Assembly: GCF_006228105.1 (NCBI RefSeq)
Contig: NZ_VDHH01000026.1
DNA length: 22,640 nucleotides
From: Chelonobacter sp006228105
Lineage (GTDB): Bacteria > Pseudomonadota > Gammaproteobacteria > Enterobacterales > Pasteurellaceae
Strand: one strand, 5' to 3'
Below the pieces are notes generated by a model. The model did no database searches. It was not told where the DNA came from and saw only the letters and a list, made by a program, of their open reading frames with translations. The position numbers and the translations under genes are program-made. Every line of letters starts with the position of its first letter. The stretch's first letter is position 1. Positions 7,260-15,241 of the stretch are shown here, piece by piece.

Positions 7260-8345
7260 TTACTTAATTCTCACATGCAGCGTGATCTCTTCACGGTCAT
7301 GATATAAATGTTTAGCTTGGATTTCAAACCCCAAGCCTGCCTTGCTTAAATCGTCGTGCAGTTTTTGCTGGCATAACCGCACTTCCTGATAGCGTTTTTT
7401 CATCGGCAGTTTCAAGTTGAAAATCATCTCGCGACACCAACCGTTGGTCAGCCACTTGCTCATCAAACTGGTGATTCGCATCGGCTGTTCCACCATATCA
7501 CACACCAGCCAATCAATTTTAGTGCGTTTTGGCGGCTGAAATTTAAAGCCGTCTTCCGGGCAGTGATCGACTCGTCCGGTTTCCATTAACGATGGTGCAA
7601 TTTTACCGTGATCGACCGCATAGACAAACATGCCACGTTTGACCAATTGGTAGCTCCAACCGCCGGGACAAGCCCCCAAATCCACCGCTTTGCTTTCACT
7701 GTTCATGCGCTGCTTCTCCTCTTTTTCGCTCAAAAAAGTCAGAATCGCTTCTTCCAGTTTCAACGTAGAACGACTTGGCGCATCGCTGGGAAATTTCAAG
7801 CGTGGAATTCCCATAAAGTGCGGGGCGTGGTTATTATTATATGAGTAGCCGACATAGCAACTGTCATTGTTGATAAACAGAATATGCAAGGTGACACCGC
7901 TGCCATAGATTTCACGGTAGTTCAACAAACCGCACTTACGTAGTTGTTGGCGCAACGGCACGGTGAATTTACGGCAAAAGGTAGATAAGGATTTGGCTTC
8001 ATTAGTGTCGGCGGTTTCAACCCACAGTTCGGTGCTTTGTTTAAAATCCACGAGGCTGTTTTGTTGATATTGCGCAACGATCGGGCTGATTCGATCTTCG
8101 GTCGCTAAATCTTGCAATAAATCAGATACCACCACCAACTGTCGGGCAAAAATCAGTTGCTTGAACTGAACTTCTTGCGCTAAGCGGTCGGCTTCATTTT
8201 CCTGATAACATTCAAAAATCACATAACCGCTGTTGTCCACCACTCTGGCAAAACCATAAATCCCTAAATCTGCGGCTTTTTCAGTGATCTCCGCCGCCAG
8301 CTCTTTTTCAAAACCGGCACGACAATATAATGCTAACTTATTCAA
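7260..8345 (-). CDS. rlmM: 23S rRNA 2'-O-ribose C2498 methyltransferase
   Basis: RlmM (YgdE) methylates the ribose of C2498 in 23S rRNA with S-adenosylmethionine. The 361 residues are close to E. coli RlmM. The N-terminal part is the THUMP-like RNA-binding region. The Rossmann methyltransferase follows with SAM motif DLGACPGGWS at 222-231, AVDHG at about 243-247, VCDMVEQP at about 281-288 and a conserved Lys312 in FNLKLPMKKRY. It starts 4 bases after the DUF423 stop, so it is co-transcribed. The gcvA-ygdD-rlmM order is the same as in E. coli. Two exact uptake words (7376, 7929) and one near-match lie inside. Confidence 0.95.
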   Translation of the reverse strand: MNKLALYCRAGFEKELAAEITEKAADLGIYGFARVVDNSGYVIFECYQENEADRLAQEVQFKQLIFARQLVVVSDLLQDLATEDRISPIVAQYQQNSLVDFKQSTELWVETADTNEAKSLSTFCRKFTVPLRQQLRKCGLLNYREIYGSGVTLHILFINNDSCYVGYSYNNNHAPHFMGIPRLKFPSDAPSRSTLKLEEAILTFLSEKEEKQRMNSESKAVDLGACPGGWSYQLVKRGMFVYAVDHGKIAPSLMETGRVDHCPEDGFKFQPPKRTKIDWLVCDMVEQPMRITSLMSKWLTNGWCREMIFNLKLPMKKRYQEVRLCQQKLHDDLSKAGLGFEIQAKHLYHDREEITLHVRIK

Positions 8346-8349
8346 AATA

Positions 8350-8760
8350 TTACCCTCTGGCTTTTAAGCTGTTGGCAATACTGATAAAAACCAGTGCGCC
8401 CCAACCGATTAAAAAGGCGATGCCGCCAACAGGCGTGAGCCACACCAACGTTTTGATACCGGTCAATGCCAAGCCATACAGACTGAAACTAAAGCAAAGA
8501 ATTCCGATTGCCCAACTGTAGCCGATCCAGTTTAAGCCACAGTTGCGGCAGGCTGGCACAGCTTGATTTTGCGTGGCGCTGACAAACAGCCCCAATGCAA
8601 ATAGCGCTAACGTATGAAAAAATTGATATTTTAAGCCCTTGTCAATCCAGTCCAACTGTAAAAAACTCAAGTGCGGTTCCAGTCCGTGTGCCGCGAACGC
8701 GCCGAATGCCACACAGAAAAAGCCGCTGATGGCAGCAAAAATTAAAAAACGATTGCCCAT
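8350..8760 (-). CDS. ygdD: DUF423 small membrane protein (YgdD-like)
   Basis: 136-residue inner-membrane protein of unknown function with about four hydrophobic segments: 5-23, 45-62, 80-100 and 105-128. The N-terminal family signature is AFGAFAAHGL (about 18-27). The start ATG at 8758-8760 is supported by AAGGAC 6 bases upstream. A longer reading extends back into gcvA and has no ribosome site. It is flanked by gcvA and rlmM, the same order as in enterobacteria. No function is claimed. Confidence 0.88.
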   Translation of the reverse strand: MGNRFLIFAAISGFFCVAFGAFAAHGLEPHLSFLQLDWIDKGLKYQFFHTLALFALGLFVSATQNQAVPACRNCGLNWIGYSWAIGILCFSFSLYGLALTGIKTLVWLTPVGGIAFLIGWGALVFISIANSLKARG

Positions 8761-8779
8761 ATATAGGTCCTTAATTTGG

Positions 8780-9667
8780 TCAGTGATGTTGTTGAATATG
8801 CTCAACAATCCAATTGATAAAAGAAACGGTCTGCATTTTATCCGAATAATTGGGATGGTACACCACATAAAACGATTTTGGGTCGATAACATCGGTTGAA
8901 AAAACCTCTGTCAGCGCACCGTCATTAATGTATTGTTGTGCCAAAATTTTATTCGCCAACACCACACCTTGCCCGTGCAGCGCAGCCTGCAACGCCATAA
9001 AAGTATGGCTGAAAATCGCGCCGTGATGCAGGTTGATCCCGTCCAGTTTCAAATAGGCAATCATGCGCTGCCAATTTTCACGAGTGTGAATATGCAATAA
9101 ATTGTGCTGCGCCAAATCTGCCAATTGATTTAACGGTTTTTGCTGTAACAGTTTTGGTGAGGCGAAAATAGACAACCGCTCTTCTAACAACCGCTGGCTT
9201 TTCAGTCCTTTCCAATCGCCCTTACCGTAGAAAATTGCCACATCGGCATCGGCGAGAATATCACTTTCGTCATAATCGAAGCCTTGAATATTCACCTCAA
9301 TATCCGGATAAAGTCGGTTAAATTCGCTCAGCTGTGGCACTAACCATGCTAGCCCAAAGGTTTGCGGCACTTTAATGGTCAGTGTCAACCCCTGTTGGTC
9401 GTGACGCAATTTTTGGGTCACTTCGACCAAACGCCGCAAAATAATATTGATATCGTAAAAATAGGCACTACCCTGTTCCGTTAATGCTAACGCACGGTTT
9501 TTACGAATAAAAAGTGCGGTACCTAAAAATTCTTCTAATAATTTGATTTGGTGGCTGACCGCAGCTTGGGTAACAAACAGTTCGTCCGCTGCCTTGGTGA
9601 AACTTAAATGTCGGGCGGCGGATTCAAAGACTTTGAGTGCATTTAACGGTGGTAAACGTTTATACAT
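8780..9667 (-). CDS. gcvA: Glycine cleavage system transcriptional activator GcvA (LysR family)
   Basis: LysR-type regulator which in E. coli activates the glycine cleavage operon and the small RNA gene gcvB and represses itself. Here it has 295 residues. The N-terminal winged helix-turn-helix is at about 15-65 (FESAARHLSFTKAADELFVTQAAVSHQIKLLEE), followed by the effector-binding domain. I chose the ATG at 9665-9667 (MYKRLPPLNAL) because it matches the family N-terminus and AGGAC precedes it; an upstream in-frame start would add 16 residues. An out-of-frame ATG sits 5 bases upstream. GcvA identity is supported by the divergent gcvB gene and by downstream ygdD and rlmM. Confidence 0.92.
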   Translation of the reverse strand: MYKRLPPLNALKVFESAARHLSFTKAADELFVTQAAVSHQIKLLEEFLGTALFIRKNRALALTEQGSAYFYDINIILRRLVEVTQKLRHDQQGLTLTIKVPQTFGLAWLVPQLSEFNRLYPDIEVNIQGFDYDESDILADADVAIFYGKGDWKGLKSQRLLEERLSIFASPKLLQQKPLNQLADLAQHNLLHIHTRENWQRMIAYLKLDGINLHHGAIFSHTFMALQAALHGQGVVLANKILAQQYINDGALTEVFSTDVIDPKSFYVVYHPNYSDKMQTVSFINWIVEHIQQHH

Positions 9668-9710
9668 GGCATGTCCTATGAATAACTCAAAAATAAATAA
9701 TGTCAGAAAT

Positions 9711-9731
9711 CGCATAAGTTTTATTTATGCG
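9711..9731. promoter_or_regulatory. Probable GcvA operator
   Basis: The perfect palindrome CGCATAA-N7-TTATGCG contains the T-N11-A spacing typical of LysR-family sites. It lies 44 bases before the gcvA start and is centred near -65 of the predicted gcvB start, the usual recognition position for activation by a LysR protein with autoregulation. Assignment to GcvA is inferred. Confidence 0.6.
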
Positions 9732-9750
9732 AATGATAAAAAAATATAAA

Positions 9751-9779
9751 TTGTGGCGCTGAGCGGCAAAACCTAGAAT
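9751..9779 (+). promoter_or_regulatory. Candidate gcvB promoter
   Basis: TTGTGG (9751-9756) and TAGAAT (9774-9779) are separated by 17 bases. They point to a start near 9786, just before the first hairpin of the predicted RNA. The weak -35 fits dependence on GcvA. Confidence 0.55.
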
Positions 9780-9785
9780 AGCCAC

Positions 9786-9936
9786 ATTGCTTTAATAGCA
9801 GACTCGGTATTTACCGTGTTGTTGTTAAGTATGATGTTGTGTTTTATCCGGTTCGCTGGATTTGAGTTTACTTCCTGTATATGTTGAAACCGATTTGGTT
9901 TAATAAGCCGCCTCATTATTTGGGCGGCTTTTTTTT
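9786..9936 (+). ncRNA. gcvB: GcvB small regulatory RNA
   Basis: Hfq-type small RNA that pairs with mRNAs for amino-acid uptake and biosynthesis. It is divergent from gcvA, exactly as in enterobacteria. A G/U-rich target-pairing region (about 9816-9845) includes ATGTTGTGTT (9834-9843), complementary to the target seed AACACAACAT that I recall for Pasteurella multocida GcvB. The conserved ACTTCCTGTA box (about 9869-9878) is present. Hairpins visible: TGCT/AGCA near the 5' end, ATCCGG-TTCG-CTGGAT (about 9846-9861), AAACC/GGTTT (9887-9901) and the terminator. The 5' end is inferred from the promoter. At about 151 bases it is shorter than the roughly 205-base E. coli RNA. Confidence 0.85.
9905..9936 (+). 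terminator. Intrinsic terminator of gcvB
   Basis: The 8-bp stem AAGCCGCC (9905-9912) / GGCGGCTT (9923-9930) has a 10-base loop and then six further T residues. It is a strong rho-independent terminator with no protein gene ahead of it on this strand, which is what exposed the small RNA gene. Confidence 0.92.
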
Positions 9937-10033
9937 CGGGCTATTCTAACACAAACCCTTTGCTTCCCCTATGCTAGAACCTTCAATTATGCTAAATTCT
10001 CACTTAATGCGCTATTTTTCGAGAGTTTATGTT

Positions 10034-10492
10034 ATGGATTCAGATAAACAACCACAAAATCCTATGCCGCCTTCGGCACAGAAGTTAACATTTTGGCAAC
10101 TGAAAAATCTGACCTTAAATATCAATAAAGCGTTGGATCATCTATTGCAGCAAGAAGGATTGACACTGTCACAAGCACGAGTGTTGCTGTTGTTGTTTGA
10201 TGAAAACGGGCAAAATCAAACCAGTTTGATGAAACAACTACAAATTGAATCCTCTTCCATGACCAAAATTTTGGATTTATTAGAGCGCAAAGGATTGTTA
10301 CAACGCAAAGATAATCCGCGTGATGCGCGACAAAAAAATGTTTTTTTGACTAAAAAAGGACATCATGCCGAAGTCGGTATCGTTCACTTGCTGCAACAAT
10401 TTGAACATAATCTGCTGGCTGAACTTTCAAAAGCTGAAATCCAACAATTACATCATTTATTACACAAAATACAATTTGAACCCGATTACTAG
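10034..10492 (+). CDS. MarR-family transcriptional regulator
   Basis: 152-residue winged helix-turn-helix regulator. The MarR fold is seen from about residue 20: LTLSQARVLLLLFDENGQNQTSLMKQLQIESSSMTKILDLLERKGLLQRKDNPRDARQKNVFLTKKG contains the recognition helix and the DxRxxxxxLT wing (DARQKNVFLT). I chose the ATG at 10034 with GAGAG 8 bases upstream. An in-frame ATG at 9971 would add 21 residues lying close after the gcvB terminator and without a good ribosome site. It lies 48 bases ahead of ilvE on the same strand and may be co-transcribed with it. Its ligand and targets are not evident. Its TAG stop is the first three bases of the 29-base repeat. Confidence 0.88.
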   Translation: MDSDKQPQNPMPPSAQKLTFWQLKNLTLNINKALDHLLQQEGLTLSQARVLLLLFDENGQNQTSLMKQLQIESSSMTKILDLLERKGLLQRKDNPRDARQKNVFLTKKGHHAEVGIVHLLQQFEHNLLAELSKAEIQQLHHLLHKIQFEPDY

Positions 10493-10518
10493 GGTCTGTT
10501 GATCTTTGTTTATATTTT
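10490..10518 (+). repeat. 29-base direct repeat, copy 1
   Basis: Identical over 29 bases to 22578-22606, starting TAGGGTCTGTTGATC. The first three bases are the stop codon of the MarR gene. Immediately after, TCAATATATTGA (10520-10531) is a 12-base palindrome that runs into the ilvE ribosome site. The repeat may be the end of a mobile element or a dispersed intergenic repeat. Confidence 0.85.
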
Positions 10519-10540
10519 ATCAATATATTGAGGAAACCCT

Positions 10541-11572
10541 ATGAACCAACCTGTATCCGACACTTTATTTGACTGGTCCAATTTAGGTTTTAGTTACATT
10601 AAAACTGATTTTCGTTATATTGCCCATTGGAAAGACGGTCAATGGAGCCAAGGCGAATTAACCACGGACAACACCTTACACATCAGCGAAGGCTCGACCG
10701 CACTTCACTATGGACAACAGTGCTTTGAAGGCTTGAAAGCCTATCGTTGTAAAGACGGCAGTATTAACCTGTTCCGACCGGATGAAAATGCCAAACGCAT
10801 GCAGCGCAGTTGTCAACGCTTGCTGATGCCGCAAGTGCCGGTGGAGATGTTTGTTGATGCCTGTAAACAAGTGGTGAAAGCTAATGAGAAATTTGTCGGC
10901 CCTTACGGCAGTGGCGCTACCCTGTATTTGCGTCCGTTTCTCATCGGCGTTGGCGACAATATTGGCGTGCACGCTGCGCCGGAATATATTTTTTCGATCT
11001 TCTGCTGTCCGGTCGGGGCTTATTTCAAAGGCGGCATGAAGCCGACCAATTTCATCATTTCCGACTATGATCGCGCAGCGCCACAAGGCACCGGCGCCGC
11101 CAAAGTCGGTGGCAATTATGCCGCCAGTCTGCTGCCGGGCGCTGAAGCCAAAGCACACAATTTTGGCGATTGTATCTATTTGGATCCGAAAACGCATACT
11201 AAAATCGAAGAGGTCGGCTCAGCTAACTTTTTCGGTATCAGCAAAAACAATGAATTTGTCACCCCACTTTCTCCGTCGATTCTGCCGAGTATTACCAAAT
11301 ATTCGCTACTCTATTTGGCAGAACAGCGTTTGGGCTTGAAAGCGGTGGAAGGTGATGTATATATTGATCAATTGGATCAATTCACTGAAGCTGGCGCCTG
11401 TGGCACAGCAGCGGTGATCACCCCGATTGGCGGCATTCAAAACGATGAGCATTTTCATGTGTTTTATTCCGAAACCGAAGTTGGACCGATCACCCAAAAG
11501 CTGTATCAAGAACTGACCGGAATCCAATTTGGCGATGTGATTGCGCCGGACGGCTGGATCGTCAAGGTTTAA
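10541..11572 (+). CDS. ilvE: Branched-chain amino acid aminotransferase
   Basis: PLP-dependent class IV aminotransferase that interconverts valine, leucine and isoleucine with their keto acids, using 2-oxoglutarate/glutamate, in the cytoplasm. The 343 residues and the order of motifs fit the longer BCAT subgroup (about 340-370 residues) rather than the 309-residue E. coli IlvE. Motifs: GQQCFEGLKAY at 58-68; the PLP lysine is Lys188 in GTGAAKVGGNYAASLLPG; EEVGSANFFGI and GACGTAAVITPIG follow. AGGA (10531-10534) lies 6 bases before the ATG. No attenuator or leader peptide is seen upstream. An inverted uptake-sequence terminator follows the gene. Confidence 0.95.
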   Translation: MNQPVSDTLFDWSNLGFSYIKTDFRYIAHWKDGQWSQGELTTDNTLHISEGSTALHYGQQCFEGLKAYRCKDGSINLFRPDENAKRMQRSCQRLLMPQVPVEMFVDACKQVVKANEKFVGPYGSGATLYLRPFLIGVGDNIGVHAAPEYIFSIFCCPVGAYFKGGMKPTNFIISDYDRAAPQGTGAAKVGGNYAASLLPGAEAKAHNFGDCIYLDPKTHTKIEEVGSANFFGISKNNEFVTPLSPSILPSITKYSLLYLAEQRLGLKAVEGDVYIDQLDQFTEAGACGTAAVITPIGGIQNDEHFHVFYSETEVGPITQKLYQELTGIQFGDVIAPDGWIVKV

Positions 11573-11619
11573 TTTTTTGCTAACTTCTCTTCAAACCGCA
11601 TTTGTATCAGTTTCCATTC

Positions 11620-11651
11620 AAGTGCGGTTTGATTTTCAACCGCACTTTTCT
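11620..11651 (+). terminator. Uptake-sequence terminator after ilvE
   Basis: AAGTGCGGTT (11620-11629) pairs with AACCGCACTT (11638-11647) over 10 bp around an 8-base loop, followed by a T-rich stretch (TTCTCTTT). It is a classic inverted uptake pair used as a terminator. A near-match AAACCGCATTT lies just before it (11594-11603). Confidence 0.82.
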
Positions 11652-11853
11652 CTTTACGTTCCTGTTTCCCAAAATTAAAGATAATATTTTAAATTAAAAA
11701 ATAAACATCTTATGAGGTTATGAAATAGGCTGTTTTTGTTTCAAAGATGTTTAATTATCATGTAATTTTATCCATTCATCCTCAGTAAATTTTACTTTCT
11801 ATTAAAAATTCATCAGTATTTTGCTAAATTTATCAAATATATCTTAATTTCAG

Positions 11854-11883
11854 TTGACCCGCTTTCCTGTTTTTTGTTATATC
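11854..11883 (+). promoter_or_regulatory. Candidate ppc promoter
   Basis: TTGACC (11854-11859) and TATATC (11878-11883) are separated by 18 bases, in a very AT-rich leader 56-85 bases before the ppc start. Apart from this promoter and the ilvE terminator I see nothing specific in the 366-base gap 11573-11938. Confidence 0.45.
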
Positions 11884-11938
11884 TATCACAGTTTTTAAAA
11901 TTAACCATTTACACAACGCAATATACAAGGACAAAAGT

Positions 11939-14581
11939 ATGATTCAGCAATATAGTGAAATGCGGAATAACATCAGTATGCTAGGGCGTTTTCTAGGCGA
12001 AACGATCAGCGATGCGCAAGGCAGTGATATTCTTGATTTGATTGAAAATATTCGAGTACTTTCGCGTAATTCCCGTGCCGGAGACGATCAAGCCCGTCAA
12101 GCACTGCTGGATACACTGGCGACCATCTCCAATGACAACATCATTCCGGTTGCCCGAGCCTTCAGCCACTTCCTGAATTTAACCAATATTGCCGAGCAAT
12201 ACCAAACCATTTCACGCCATCATGATGATTTAAATGCGAGCCAGCGTTCTATCGGTCATTTGTTTGATAAATTAAAAACCCAAAAAGCCAAACCGGAGGC
12301 TATCCTTGCTTCGCTGGATAATTTATTGATTGAACTGGTGTTGACCGCACATCCTACCGAAGTCACCCGCCGCTCTTTAACGCATAAACACGTTGAAATC
12401 AACAAATGTCTCAGCAATTTAGAACATTCAGATTTAACGGTAAAAGAACGTACCGCCATTGAGCGCCGCTTGTTGCAACTGATTGCTGAAGCCTGGCATA
12501 CCAACGAAATCCGCACCCAACGCCCGACCCCATTTGAAGAAGCAAAATGGGGCTACTCGGTGATTGAGAACAGCCTGTGGACGGCGGTGCCGACCTTCTT
12601 ACGCCAACTCAACGACAGCGCCGAAGAACATTTGAATTTCAGCTTGCCGGTGGAATTCACGCCGGTCAAATTCTCCTCTTGGATGGGCGGTGATCGCGAC
12701 GGCAATCCGTTTGTCACCAGTGTCGTCACTCGTCGTGTGTTGAATTTAGCGCGAGCCAAAGCTGCCGAACTGTTTTTAGAAGACATTAAATTGCTGTCTG
12801 ATGAGCTTTCTATGGTGGAGGCTACCGACGAATTCAAAGTAACATACGGCGAACATCAAGAACCTTATCGCTACATTGTCAAAGGGCTGCGTGCCAAGCT
12901 GAAATTGACCCAAAACCATTATAATGATCTATTAGCAGACAGACAGCCGCGCACCACGACTGAACAAATCATTACTAAAAATGAGCAACTGTGGCAACCG
13001 CTGTTTGATTGCTACACGTCACTGTCCAAGTGCGGTATGCGGATTATCGCTAACGGCTTACTGCTCGATACATTACGCCGTATCCGCTGCTTTGGCGTTA
13101 CCCTGTCACAACTGGATATTCGCCAAGAAAGCACCCGTCATGCAATGGCAATTGCCGAAGTGACCCGTTATATCGGTTTGGGCGACTATGCACAGTGGAA
13201 TGAAGCAGACAAGCAAGCTTTCTTGATTCGTGAACTGAATTCACGTCGGCCATTGATTCCGCTCGAATGGTCACCAAGCGAAGAGACCAAAGAGATTCTG
13301 GACACTTGCCGGGTAGTTGCTGAGCAAAATGAAGGCGTGATTTCCGCTTATGTCATCTCGATGGCAAAATCGGCCTCTGATGTGTTGGCGGTGCATTTGT
13401 TGTTGAAAGAAGCCGGTTGCAGCAAGCATATTCCGGTGGTACCGCTGTTTGAAACACTCGAAGATTTAGATAATGCCGAAGCTGTGATGCAAGAGCTGTT
13501 TAATGTCGGTTGGTATCGCGGTTTTATCAACAACAAGCAGATGGTGATGATCGGTTATTCTGACTCTGCCAAAGATGCCGGTATGATGGCGGCGTCATGG
13601 GCGCAATATCGTGCGCAAGAAGCCTTAGTTAACTTATGCGAAAAACTACATATTGAGCTGACCTTGTTCCACGGACGTGGCGGCACCATCGGCCGTGGTG
13701 GTGCGCCGGCGCATGCAGCACTGCTGTCTCAGCCACCGAAATCCTTGAAGAACGGCTTGCGTGTCACCGAACAAGGCGAGATGATCCGTTTTAAACTGGG
13801 ATTACCACAAGTGGCGGTCAACAGTTTAGAACTTTATGCCAGTGCCATTTTGGAAGCCAATCTGTTACCACCGCCGGAGCCGGAAGCCATGTGGCGCGAT
13901 ATTATGGACGAACTGTCCGATATCTCTTGTGATATTTACCGTGGTATTGTGCGCGAACAGCCGGATTTTGTGCCATACTTCCGTTCTGCTACGCCGGAAC
14001 AAGAGCTTTCTCGTTTGCCATTGGGGTCTCGTCCGGCAAAACGTAATCCAAAAGGTGGCGTAGAAAGTTTGCGTGCAATCCCGTGGATTTTTGCTTGGAT
14101 GCAAAACCGCTTGATGCTGCCGGCATGGCTCGGTGCCGGGGCTGCGATTCAAACCTTGCTGAATAATGGCAAAAGTGCGGTAGTGGAAGAAATGTGCCAA
14201 AGTTGGCCGTTTTTCTCCACTCGAATCGGTATGTTGGAGATGGTATTCAGTAAAACCGATTTATGGCTGGCGGAATATTACGATCAGCGTTTAGTCGAGC
14301 CAAGCCTTTGGGAATTAGGCAAAACCTTACGCCAACAGCTGCAAGCCGATATCAAAACACTCCTGAAACTGTCGCATAAAGACCAGTTGATGGACGATCT
14401 GCCTTGGGTGGCACAATCGATTGCGCTGCGTAATGTTTATACCGATCCGTTGAACTTGTTGCAGGTCGAATTGTTACACCGCCTGCGCCAACAGCCTGAA
14501 GAGCAGCAAGATTCTCACTTGAATCAAGCATTGATGATCACCATCACCGGCATTGCTGCCGGTATGCGTAATACCGGTTAA
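11939..14581 (+). CDS. ppc: Phosphoenolpyruvate carboxylase
   Basis: Carboxylates phosphoenolpyruvate with bicarbonate to oxaloacetate, replenishing the C4 branch of the TCA pathway; cytoplasmic homotetramer. The 880 residues compare with 883 in E. coli. The catalytic His138 is in TAHPTEVTRRS, WMGGDRDGNPF lies at about 243-253, the glycine-rich loop FHGRGGTIGRGGAPAHAALLSQPP at about 576-599, and the C-terminus IAAGMRNTG, which in this family forms part of the inhibitor/active-site region. AAGGA lies 7 bases before the ATG. Two uptake words lie inside (13028, 14173). Monocistronic: its own leader and a strong terminator. Confidence 0.98.
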   Translation: MIQQYSEMRNNISMLGRFLGETISDAQGSDILDLIENIRVLSRNSRAGDDQARQALLDTLATISNDNIIPVARAFSHFLNLTNIAEQYQTISRHHDDLNASQRSIGHLFDKLKTQKAKPEAILASLDNLLIELVLTAHPTEVTRRSLTHKHVEINKCLSNLEHSDLTVKERTAIERRLLQLIAEAWHTNEIRTQRPTPFEEAKWGYSVIENSLWTAVPTFLRQLNDSAEEHLNFSLPVEFTPVKFSSWMGGDRDGNPFVTSVVTRRVLNLARAKAAELFLEDIKLLSDELSMVEATDEFKVTYGEHQEPYRYIVKGLRAKLKLTQNHYNDLLADRQPRTTTEQIITKNEQLWQPLFDCYTSLSKCGMRIIANGLLLDTLRRIRCFGVTLSQLDIRQESTRHAMAIAEVTRYIGLGDYAQWNEADKQAFLIRELNSRRPLIPLEWSPSEETKEILDTCRVVAEQNEGVISAYVISMAKSASDVLAVHLLLKEAGCSKHIPVVPLFETLEDLDNAEAVMQELFNVGWYRGFINNKQMVMIGYSDSAKDAGMMAASWAQYRAQEALVNLCEKLHIELTLFHGRGGTIGRGGAPAHAALLSQPPKSLKNGLRVTEQGEMIRFKLGLPQVAVNSLELYASAILEANLLPPPEPEAMWRDIMDELSDISCDIYRGIVREQPDFVPYFRSATPEQELSRLPLGSRPAKRNPKGGVESLRAIPWIFAWMQNRLMLPAWLGAGAAIQTLLNNGKSAVVEEMCQSWPFFSTRIGMLEMVFSKTDLWLAEYYDQRLVEPSLWELGKTLRQQLQADIKTLLKLSHKDQLMDDLPWVAQSIALRNVYTDPLNLLQVELLHRLRQQPEEQQDSHLNQALMITITGIAAGMRNTG

Positions 14582-14601
14582 TCCTTGTCTTATCTTCACA
14601 C

Positions 14602-14633
14602 AAAGGGCTGGTTTTTTATCAGCCCTTTTTTTT
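14602..14633 (+). terminator. Intrinsic terminator of ppc
   Basis: AAAGGGCTG (14602-14610) pairs with CAGCCCTTT (14620-14628) around a 9-base loop, followed by five more T residues. It starts 20 bases after the ppc stop. It is the strongest terminator in the window. Confidence 0.95.
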
Positions 14634-14746
14634 ATTAAAGTTAAAACAGTTGGTTTTAGCAACTGAAAGCGATATGCTAACCGCACTTTGCTAACCATAC
14701 ATTACAATGACTGCTTTTACTTTTTAAGAACAACAAGGAATTTGCT

Positions 14747-15061
14747 ATGCCGCATCAATTAGATCCCGACAATGCCATTGATATTGCTTACGATATTTTT
14801 CTGGAGATGGCAGAAGAAAATCTCGACCCTGCTGATATTTTGCTGTTTAACTTGCAATTTGAAGAGCGAGGCGCCGTGGAAATGGTGGAAACGGCAGACA
14901 ATTGGGACGAAGAGATCGGCGTATTAATTGATCCGCAAGCCTATGCCGAAGTCTGGGTCGGACTGGTGAATGACAACGATGAAATGGACGATATTTTCGC
15001 CAAAGTACTGATTTCACACGATCAAGAAAACCCTGAATATCATATTGTATGGAAAAAATAG
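14747..15061 (+). CDS. yciU: Putative double-stranded DNA mimic protein (DUF440, YciU/HI1450 type)
   Basis: 104-residue, strongly acidic protein. It matches my recall of the H. influenzae HI1450 family over its whole length (LDPDNAIDIAYDIFLEMAEENLDPADILLFNLQFEERGAVE ... AEVWVGL ... DEMDDIFAKVLISH ... HIVWKK). HI1450 was described structurally as a dsDNA mimic whose negative surface imitates the DNA phosphate backbone, with an HU-like protein as suggested partner; the cellular role is not settled. The ATG follows AAGGA with a suitable gap. It is a single gene, with an uptake word in its leader (14680-14688). It converges on the zinc-ribbon gene. Confidence 0.9.
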   Translation: MPHQLDPDNAIDIAYDIFLEMAEENLDPADILLFNLQFEERGAVEMVETADNWDEEIGVLIDPQAYAEVWVGLVNDNDEMDDIFAKVLISHDQENPEYHIVWKK

Positions 15062-15121
15062 TGTTTAGGAAAAATGCTAATCCCAATTTCAGATGAAATC
15101 ATGGCTAACAGCTCAAAATTG

Positions 15122-15167
15122 TCGAGAAAACGTGAAAAAGCCTGCCAGCCATTTTACGTTTTCTCGA
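15122..15167. terminator. Long dyad between convergent genes
   Basis: TCGAGAAAACGT (15122-15133) pairs perfectly with ACGTTTTCTCGA (15156-15167) over 12 bp with a 22-base loop; GTGAAAA/TTTTAC can extend the stem inward. It lies between convergent DUF440 and zinc-ribbon genes and probably terminates both. There is no clean T-run after either arm, so the mechanism is uncertain. Confidence 0.55.
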
Positions 15168-15241
15168 TTAATTCGGGAAATCACTTAAACAGCCCAACTT
15201 CCCTATTTTTCAAATTTATCACCAACGTTTTTGTTGTTTGT

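Noticed and set aside
9543..9749. 68-codon open frame on + across the gcvA start
   Set aside because: Antisense to gcvA and extending into the gcvA/gcvB control region; no coding support.
9971..10033. Longer MarR protein from ATG 9971
   Set aside because: The start lies 35 bases past the gcvB terminator without a ribosome site. The ATG at 10034 has GAGAG and gives a typical MarR length.
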